Below, one piece after another: positions 56,231-64,000 of a DNA stretch of 64,000 bases. The DNA is from Massospora cicadina (taxonomy: Eukaryota > Entomophthoromycota > Entomophthoromycetes > Entomophthorales > Entomophthoraceae). Position numbers and translations under genes: made by a program. Position 1 is the stretch's first letter; each line of letters begins with the position of its first letter. The notes under the pieces were generated by a model. The model saw nothing but the letters and a program-made list of their open reading frames with translations, was not told where the DNA came from and did not search any database. Where the stretch lies: NCBI GenBank assembly GCA_022478985.1, contig JAKSZP010000210.1, forward strand, positions 79,316-143,315. Reading direction: 5' to 3'.

Positions 56231-59200
56231 TTAGTTAAGGTTGTGGAAGACCCCATTGAATGCGTTGAGGGTAATTGTGTGAATAGACCATATTGAAATG
56301 CACACAATTAGGGCCTTCAGTGTCTGGGGGATAGGTGAGGCCATGTTGAGTGCCATGATATCACGGGACAGTCGGAATTTGGTTGTGGGTAATTGTTGAA
56401 ACAAGTGCATCACGTTGGCCCAGATATGCGCAGATGGTGGGCATTCTTCCAGGCGGTGTGCTATTGTGTTGGATCCGCCACAGATGGCGCATGTCTTGAA
56501 CATTGAGAACATACGGTCAGCTGTTCTGTATGTGCGGCGCATGTATCGCCACATTGTGGAGCATACTTATGGGGATAGGAGGGGATAGGTGACGAGGTTC
56601 CACACCTGTTTTTGGGTTTGTAGATCATATGGGATGTCATGGTGGTCTAGGTAGTCGATCCTGGACAAAGGGAAGGTTGGTAATGGGTTGGGCGCACTAG
56701 ATACCGTTTGTCCTCTGTGGAGTTGCACATATCCAGTTTGAGGGTGAGTGTCTTCAGATTGCTGTGCATATGAGAAACTCCAATTTCCTTGTCTTAGGTT
56801 GTATAGGATACATTTGAAATATTGATTGGTGTTATGTGGTCCAGTGGCGTTTGGGTGTGTTACAAGGTACTTCATCAGGGTCTTCAGGTTGGAAGGAGAT
56901 CTCATATGTAGTGCCCTTGCAAAATTGGTTTGGGCTGCCTTAGCCCAATGGAGGGATGGTGGGTTGGGTGACGTCATGGAGGCTATCCATGAGCCTAGTA
57001 TTTGCGTTGCTCTTTCCATGAAGTTGAGCAGCCCCATCCCACCTTTCTTCCGTGGGCCGTACATGGTCTCCAGCCTGATAGGTGCACGGTATCCCAACCA
57101 TAGCCAGTTCTGTAGGAGCTTGTAGACTGCATCGGTGAAGTTGGCGGAGAAAGGGATCGCATGGGCAGCAAACCATAGCTTTGATAGGATCAGGGAGTTG
57201 GCTAATACAACTCTTCCAGTTAGGCTAGCTTTATTCCTTTGCATACATGTCATTCTTTTTGTGATGTTGTCCAAGATGTTGGTTTCTATGGTGTCAAGAG
57301 CATATCCACCAGCTTCTAGCCATATGCCCAGATGACGGACTGGGTCAGTGGCGGGGTGGGGTGCAAAGGGTAAGCACAGTGGTTTTATTGGCTTGGGTCT
57401 TTGTTGTGTGGTTATGTGTGTGGTTGGTTGGTTTCTGTGGTGGTGTGGGGGTGGGGCCCAGTTTGAGCTGAATTTGCCCATTACAATTACCTCTGTTTTC
57501 TGTTTGTTCAGCATGGCATTACTCACTGACTCATATTGGTGAATGATGCGCTCAATCGTCCTGGCATCCCTATTGCCTGAGACTCCAACGACGCAGTCAT
57601 CAGCGAAAGTGAGCATTTTGGTTGGTGGTTGTCCCTCCAACCTGATTCCGGTGAGCTTTGAGTTTACAATGCGGAGAAGGGGGTCAAGGGTGAAGTTGTA
57701 TAATAGGGGGCTAAGTGGGTCACCTTGTTTGAGGCCCCTTTGGGGGTGATGGTGTCGGTTAGGAAGCCTGGGCCTCTGATTGCAAACTTGGCTGAGCGCG
57801 TTAGGAGGAGCACCCAGTTTATGAAGCGGGGTGTTAGGTTGAAAGCCTTCAGACATTGTTCTAGGTATCCCCAGTGTACTCGGTCATATGCTTTCTTTTG
57901 GTCCAGGAAAGCAAGGGCGCCTGTGGGGTTAGCTTGGCAGATATTTGCAATTGTATGGATGTTATCCAGATTGAGCGGTTTGGGATGAAACCAAATTGAT
58001 GGTGTGAGAGGGTTGTCTGGGCGATGCAACCCAAACGTTTGGCTAGAATTTTTGTTAGTATTTTTGTATCGGTATTGGTGAGAGAAATTGGGCGCCAGTT
58101 GTTCAGATCTGCCTGGTCTCCTTTTTTGAAGAGTGTGACCACGTATGCATCTTGGCCGCCAGGTAGAAGGGCTGTGTCTTCTAGGCACTTGTTCATAGTT
58201 GCTAGTAGTATTGGTGCGATATGTTTAAAGTATTTTTTGAAAAATTCATATGGGAGGCCATCAGGCCCAGGGCACTTGTTGCGTGGGGTTGATCTTATTA
58301 CCTCCCATAGTTCTTCTTTTGTTATGGGTGCTGCCAGGTCTGGTTGGCCAGCTATGGTGTTTATATTGGCAGATGATAAAAATTTTTCAATTTTGTTGGG
58401 TGATGCGAAATCTGCCATGTACAGGTCAGTGTAAAATTGGTGTAATTCAGCTGATATTTCTGATGGTGTGGATGCCATTGTGTCATCCATTCGGCAGACC
58501 TGTGTGCAGGTTGCCATCTTTGAAATCAGTTTAAAGCGGCAGAAAAATTGGGCTGTGTGAGTTTCTCCAGATAAAATGTATTTTGATTTATAACATATCT
58601 TGGTGTAATGCTGGTGTTTTCTAAATAGGGAGTTTACCTGTGTTGATAGTTGAAACCACAGGCGGCCCCATTGGGGGGTGTATCCCTCACTAGGTGTATT
58701 GTTTTCTAGGTGTTGAAGTTGTCTGATAGCCTTGTTGATTGTCACGGACATCGCGGCTGTTTTTCTGGAGTTTAGGTGGCAAGCTTTCTTAGTTGCATGA
58801 GCCTTGAATGTTTCCCATTTGGTGATACAATTTCCATCAGGTGATTGTCTTTCTTGCCATGTTGTTAGCACCATCTCGATCCAGAGTTTAAGTTCTGGAA
58901 GGTGGATGGTGCTTGGGTGAACTCTGTGCCAGGTGGGCGGTTTTTTGTATTTTTCTGAGGATGATAGCATTATTGAGACCATCCGATGGTCAGAGAAAGG
59001 GATAATTGTTGTTGTAAAGTTTGATACTCGGTGCCAGAAGTCTATAGGGGCGAGCATCAGGTCAATCTGGGTCATTGAGACCAGCTGGTTATTGTTGTGG
59101 TGGGGTCTTGTCATGTTGGCCAGGGTGGGGGCTTGTTTGGGGATGGTGTCACATATGCCCAGTGTTGCCTTTAGTATGCATAGTTCCGTGTGGCCACAGG

Positions 59201-59705
59201 GTATAGCCCTAGACTTGGGCCAGCGGTCGGTATTGGTGTTTAGCCAGCAGTTGAAATCCCCCATGAAAAATGTTGCCTCGGGGAATGGGATTGAGAGGAT
59301 ATTGGACAGGAATTTTTGGTGGTCATTCAGATTATTTGGGGCATATACACATGCCACAGCAAAATTTTCTCCATTCCACTTGAGGTCTGCTAGGAGTAGC
59401 CATCCCTCCAGGTGAGAGGCTGTGTTTTGGATTTTTATTGGAGGGTTACAGTTTGTTTTAATTACCATCCCACAATGGTATGTCCAAAAGGATTTGGCCA
59501 GAAGGAGCATGGTTGACCATGACTCCTCCTCCCCCGGTGGACAGTGGGGTTCTTGGATGGCCAAGATATCCATGGGGATATTGCACAGGAAAGCCATTTT
59601 TTTGGCCCAGGATGTGGGGGCCTTGGCTCCTGCAATGTTGAGCGTCCCTATGTTGATTGTGGTAGTCCACACATCAGGAACGCTGGGGTGACCCACTGAG
59701 GTCAC
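56231..59705 (-). pseudogene. LINE C ORF2: endonuclease/reverse transcriptase with frameshifts
   Basis: The first ORF (59705-57861, 614 residues) holds the whole endonuclease: TLNIAG, IQEPHC (Glu), GDFNCW (Asp) and PFSDHRMV (catalytic His). It also holds the start of reverse transcriptase: CPGPDGLPYEFFKKYF and NWRPISLTNTDTKILTKI. A frameshift near 57980 moves to 58188-57664 (LAFLDQKKAYDRVHWGYL), and another near 57730 moves to 57856-56567 (429 residues) with RGLKQGDPLSPLLYNF and the catalytic FADDC, then the thumb. The C-terminal piece (56554-56231) has a Cys/His cluster CAICGG...H-x3-C. Only two or three frame changes break it. The first codon of the frame at 59705 is GTG with a TGA upstream, so the real start is unclear. 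Plus-strand ORFs here are shadows. Confidence 0.85.
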
Positions 59706-59855
59706 CCAGTTCCTTCTCGTGGGTCATGCTGTGAGTGTGAGGTCAGTTAGCCATATTGTTGTCAGTGTGTTGATTGGCGATCTTGGAGCTGGCATTATTC
59801 AGTTTTTTCTGGCTTGGATTACTCCGTATGTTTTGGGTTTGGCGTGTGTTGGCTT

Positions 59856-61192
59856 TTACCCCATTGGAAAATTTTTTTTTCTGCTTACCTGTGAGTTTGA
59901 TGGGTGGGAGTTGTGGGTCAGGGTGGTTGGTTCCTGTGCATAGGTGTTCTCACATTGTGATTGGCTGAAGTTGTCTTCCATGTCATTGTTGAACATATAT
60001 GATTGGTTGGGAGGATTTTCAGTGGTGCAATGTGGATCTACTCCCACTTGGTTGAATGTGTTTGATTGGTTGTGTCCAACAGTTTCTTCATTTTGGTTGT
60101 GTTGGGTTTTATGTGTTGGGTCTGATTGGTTGTTCCGCTGTGCTGCCATGGCATCCACTTGAATTTGTTCTGGGGAAATTGTGGTGTGAGTTTGGGTCTC
60201 AGCAGAACTCGCAGCCTGCTTGCGGGCGGTCTGTGCGCGACGTCAGTCCTTGCATGAGATGGGCTCAACCAAGGCGATATCAGCTCTTTCACCCCAATAG
60301 AAGGTGAAAGTAGAGTCTTTAATTTTCCTGAAAGTTGGGCTTGTTTCATCCATATTGTCTTCGCAGAATTCCGGTGCTTCAATCCCACATTTGATGGGGC
60401 AGGCATGGTCCTTGTGGCCTATTGCTGAGCAGAATTCGCAAATGGGTGGGGTGTGCTCTGGTGTGATATGGAAGGGGCGGGATATGCTGCCATTGGGGAG
60501 GTTGATGGTTGCTGTGTGGGGAATTAGGGTGATGTCCTCAGCCACATCTTGGTCAGGTTCAATAATAGCAATTGCCTTTCCTGTGCACAGGTGGGGCAGG
60601 AGGGGGAATTTTTCAAATTCAAATTGTTTGATTACTCTGTAGCCTTTGAGGCCCCCATGGAGTTCATCTGTGAGGACATCACAGTGCACGGTGCTCGGAA
60701 GTCAGTCAAATATGATGAAGAGGTCATTTGCCTCATTCCATCATGTGCGCACCGTGTGGATAATTCTGTCTTCATTATTGGTTTTTATAAAAAATTTAAT
60801 TTTTGCTGCTTCTGCCGCTTCTTCCGCGGACATGAACCTGACGTCCACCCATCCTCTGTGTAGATTTTTGTAATTTACTGAGATGGTGTTTAGGAAAGTT
60901 GTGGAGAAGGCCTCCCCATTTTTTCCCATGACTTGAGGGAAGTATCACTGACCATGATTCTGAGGCCATGTTCAAGGGAGGATAAGGGTTGAGAGTGCTC
61001 AATTTTGGTATATGCGCCCATTTTTTGCAGGAATTGCAAAACTCCAGGTGTGGCATTGTGCTCCCCCTTTTTGGTGGGTGGGTGTGTCAGTGTTCCACTG
61101 GGGCATTTTCCTCCAGCGGGTTGGAAGGGCTTTGGGCCTTTTGCGCTGGCCACTTTTAACCAACTGGTGTTGTTGCGGACAAATTTGCTCAT
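59856..61192 (-). pseudogene. LINE C ORF1: RNA-binding protein with CCHC knuckle
   Basis: Starts at ATG 61192 (MSKFVRNNTSW), followed by a Pro/Lys-rich N-terminus. An RRM-like segment (60929-60741, with DVRFMSAEEAAEAAKIKFF) is in another frame. The central domain (60689-60243) ends with the zinc knuckle CEFCSAIGHKDHACP near 60400. The Asn/Gln-rich tail (60158-59856) closes before ORF2. Two or three frame changes and stops break it. The product would coat LINE RNA. The RRM-like segment resembles the ORF1 fragment at 2290-3650 only in general layout. Confidence 0.75.
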
Positions 61193-61209
61193 ATTCCAGG
61201 TTGATTGTC

Positions 61210-61259
61210 AATCTCAGAGAAATTGCATAGAATCGTGTTATTATTAAAAGTGATAATAA
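61210..61259 (-). other. LINE C 5' leader with two hairpins
   Basis: On the RNA strand TTATTAT-CACTTTTA-ATAATAA (61238-61259) forms a 7-bp stem at the place where LINEs A and B have GTTGCAA/TTGCAAC. AATTTC-TCT-GAGATT (61210-61224) forms a 6-bp stem (one G-U pair) at the place of their second hairpin. The first loop shares CACT with A and B. Confidence 0.45.
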
Positions 61260-61286
61260 TGGGAAAGAAAAGCTGGAGGGGACTTT

Positions 61287-61640
61287 GATCATCACTGGGT
61301 ATCTGAATGGGGCTATATAGATATAGTGATCCCAGGTGAGTTGGACTGCAAGAAGCTCCTTGAAATCAGCATCAAGTACAAGGGGATTTATCTGTGAATG
61401 GAGCTGACCAGATATGTCATGGTTGGATGACTTAATAGTGGGAACTGATGCTAAAGATAAGGCTGGGTGACAGGAGACCCAGAAGGTGAAACTTCAGGCT
61501 CTTCCTGACCTGAAACACACCTTAGATCAACGCTGGGTGCAAGCCAAGCATGCCCAGGTTGATACTAATAGGGTGCAAAACGCCCAGCCTCTTATCTTGG
61601 CCCAGGCACTGAAACAAATGATTTATGTTACAAAATGAAG
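61287..61640 (+). pseudogene. Trp-repeat protein, continuation after LINE C
   Basis: The frame broken at 55857 continues as DHHWVSEWGYIDIVIPG and KLLEISIKYKGIYL to a TGA near 61394. A helical segment in another frame (LPDLKHTLDQRWVQAKHAQ) follows at about 61505-61625. No Trp-repeat unit is clear here, so this may be the C-terminal part. Broken. Confidence 0.4.
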
Positions 61641-62550
61641 ATGGTTTGATTCAGTTAATTGGAGAGCGAGGTTTCAATCCTGTTCAAGTTATGAAATTTT
61701 AAGTTTGGGTAAAATATGGCTTCAATCAATTACTTGAGTGAAGGCACTTTTGGTGTATTTTACAAAAATGGATGGAAGCGTCTGTTTATTGGAATGTCAA
61801 GGCTTGGGCACACTTCCGCAGAACCTTAATTTCCCTGACCCACTTTAAATATATTTTTTGTGACTAACATTCCTCATTGGTTGACTTTCTTAAATAAAAA
61901 TTACCCGTTACCTTACATTTTACTAATAGTTTCTTGGGCGAACTTGGTGGTGGACCTCTTCAGGGAGGTCTACATTTATGTGGGCCACTACCTTTTATCA
62001 CAATTTACCAAAATCCCAGGTGCTCCCTTGGGCCACCCAGGTCCCCTCCAGATTGAGGTACCCAAGTCTACTGGTGCCAATTTACACTTGATTATGGACT
62101 CCCTCTGGGGTCCACTCAAGCTGTGATGTTTCTTACTTACCTGGTACTATATGTTGTGCTTTACACCCTTGCCTGGGGTACCTTTGGCACAGGCACCATT
62201 TGAGGTGCCTTATTTCACATTCTCTAATAGCTAGTTTCCTAGCAATGTGGATTTGCATCCCACATCACCTTGCTGGGAAATGAGAGAGCTACAAACACTC
62301 TTTTGACATTAGTCAACCAACATTTTTATTATATGTGCATAAGAATTATCCATGTGGGACTTTCGTTATTAGTAAATTGGGCGCGCTGGCCATTTGTCAC
62401 TACCACGATGTTGCTCACCACAGTTTTCTCATTTGGTTTTGTATTGGTGCATCTCAGCGTTATTCTTGCAACTACCAATTGGTAAGTGCCCACCCTTCCT
62501 GCTCATACCTGGTGGTCTTAGACTTATCACAATCCTGATGTTGTGATTCC
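61641..62550. other. No recognised gene
   Basis: Plus-strand ORFs at 61860-62126 and 62270-62485 are not recognised. Position and base content would fit leader or LTR sequence of the gypsy element that follows, but no second copy in the window proves it. Confidence 0.35.
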
Positions 62551-64000
62551 CCACCTTTCTCTCAAGATTTACTCAGAAATTCAACAAACCTTAGCTTCCC
62601 TTGAGCCAAAACCCTTGTTAGGGAAAAATAATTCGTCTAGTTTATGTCCGCTTTTGTGAGGAGTGGATCTGTTGTCCCAGTTGTCTCCCAAGGCGGGTGA
62701 CTGGGTTTTTGCAGTATTCTGCACACAGCCGCTCTTGTGGCAAACAATGGAGGGCTTGGAACAGGTCTTGGAGCAGAATCAACCTGATGAAGCATCCCTC
62801 CATTCCTTCTTCAAGTTCTTTTCTCTACATCAAGCGGGTCAGCCAATGAAAGCATACTTAAGTGAATTCTGTGAAAAAGCCCAGGCTTTGCCATTAACTG
62901 ACGAGGTTTAAACATCATTTCTTCATTCAACCTTGGACATATTGATGCAAAACTCCCCAATTTGGCAGTCGCCTCCTTCCAATTTTGATGATCTTGTTGA
63001 AACCCTTTGGGGTGGTTTCCCCTGCCCCAACCTGGAAGGGGCCAGGTGATTTGGCCATCATTGGATCAAATTATATAAATATGGGAGCCAAAAAGTCGCG
63101 CGCGCCTCTTAAAATGAGGTAATCTTATCCTTCAAATCCTTCAACTTCTTCTAAATTTGAAACTGTACAGGGGTCTAGCACCAAGAATGAAGTAAAGGTT
63201 TTAGACGATTCTGCCATGATGATGTCACCCATGATCATCCCTATAAATATTGCATCCTCAACTAGTGATATTTCCTTGAATCGTGAGATGCTTCCCACTG
63301 ATTTCCTCCCCATCTCAGCGGAAATTGGGAACATTGGAGGGTCCAAGCCCAAATTTAACAAAAAAAAGGATTCCATTATCATTTTTTCTCCTCAAAACAT
63401 TTCCAAGGTGCATGCCAAGGCATCAGTTTGGGGCTTGGGGGTGATGGCCCTGGATAGCAATGCACACCAAACCCTCAGAATAAATGTGGGTTCATTAGAG
63501 CCGGAAAATGCATCTTATAACGTGAGCAATTTATCCCAGAATGAGCTGTTTATATGCTTATATGGTCTGGATGAGGACCCTATTTCAGTATATCAAATTA
63601 CTCCTGAGAACCCTCATTTGACCCCTACCATGATTAAGGGTTCTCAGGAAGTTGAGAAAGAACTTTGTTATAAATATAAAGATGTATATGCACCTGCAGA
63701 AGGTGTGGTGGGATATGTGGCCTCAGTAGTAAGAGTGGCCCACTATCCTCCCCCTTCTATAATTCCAAAGCATACCCTGATGGCTTGTTCAAGCCAGAGG
63801 AAGAATTTTCAAGTGAGTTGGTGTCATTTTCTGCGTTGAATAAATCCCACGCTGGATACTTCTTGTTGACTGCTACCCTTACATCCTCTTATGGAAAGTT
63901 CAGCACAACTATTTTGGTGGATACTGGTGCCTTGAGTAATTTTATTGACCAAAACCTTGCTGACTACCTTTAGTTGAGTTACTCACCAGGTGGTATGGTT
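62551..64000 (+). pseudogene. Gypsy gag and protease start, cut by window end
   Basis: The gag frame starts near 62551 (EIQQTLASLEPKPLL) and, after a TGA, continues at 62663-62911 with FFKFFSLHQAGQPMKAYLSEFCEKAQALP, typical of retrotransposon gag. A linker region (63216-63839) leads to the aspartic protease (63785-63973) with TTILVDTGALSNFIDQNLADYL, which keeps the active DTG triad. A frame change lies near 63790, and a TAG follows at 63972. Reverse transcriptase would be beyond the window. The family differs from H, X and Y, whose protease wording is different. Confidence 0.7.

Larger units (their letters stand above)
55858..61271 (-). mobile_element. LINE C (Tad-like), best preserved LINE
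   Basis: A 5.4 kb LINE with the 3' end at the left: (AAT)n tail preceded by CCCCTGGTCAGCC on the minus strand. The 5' end (right) begins CTTTTCTTTCCC and carries two hairpins. The target duplication is imperfect: AGCAGGGGCTTT (55846-55857) against CTGGAGGGGACTTT (61273-61286). It interrupts the Trp-repeat pseudogene; joining the flanks restores ISRGF-DHHWVSEW in one frame. It belongs to another subfamily than A and B. The ends are accurate to a few bases. Confidence 0.8.

Overview
This window looks like transposon-dominated nuclear DNA of a fungus, most likely a basidiomycete. Three observations support this: Tad-like LINEs whose ORF1 carries a CCHC zinc knuckle, Ty3/gypsy LTR elements with chromodomains, and one host gene (sorting nexin SNX41/ATG20 family) whose PX domain wording and short introns fit Basidiomycota. 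No rRNA, tRNA, CRISPR or bacterial operon is visible. Almost everything is decayed. In several elements a reading frame continues through isolated TGA, TAG or TAA codons, as expected from C-to-T change. Species-level assignment is not possible from sequence alone.

Layout. 1-1163: LTR pieces of two gypsy families (called C and H here). 2290-3650: a LINE ORF1-like fragment. 4930-21844: chromovirus G (minus strand). LINE A (6716-11986) sits in its integrase, and LINE B (15866-21093) and a tRNA-derived SINE (21313-21598) sit in its 5' LTR. 21845-25222: no assignable gene, only short coding-like remnants. 25223-48707: gypsy element H (minus strand), which holds a deleted C chromovirus (29967-32577) and element X (32811-47511). 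X in turn holds the nearly full-length element Y (36626-43750) and a solo C LTR (45631-47001) in its 3' LTR. The proposed insertions are bounded by short target-site duplications, so the order can be read: H first, then C and X, then Y and the solo LTR. 48910-51422: a small host island with a possible terminal exon and the SNX41 gene. 51658-51940: a second SINE. 52769: a Helitron-like 5' end. 53258-55857 plus 61287-61640: a decayed gene with a 13-residue Trp repeat, split by LINE C (55858-61271). 62551-64000: gag and protease of another gypsy element, cut by the window edge.

How the parts work together. The LINEs encode an RNA-binding ORF1 protein and an endonuclease/reverse transcriptase. 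The two SINEs have tRNA-like heads, but their 3' ends resemble the LINE 3' ends, so they probably borrow the LINE machinery. All three LINEs also have two hairpins at matching places near the 5' end; the first keeps its fold in LINE C with a different stem sequence. The LTR elements encode gag, protease, reverse transcriptase, RNase H and integrase, but each shows breaks. The likely functional host gene is SNX41, and it carries an in-frame TGA in the BAR-domain loop.
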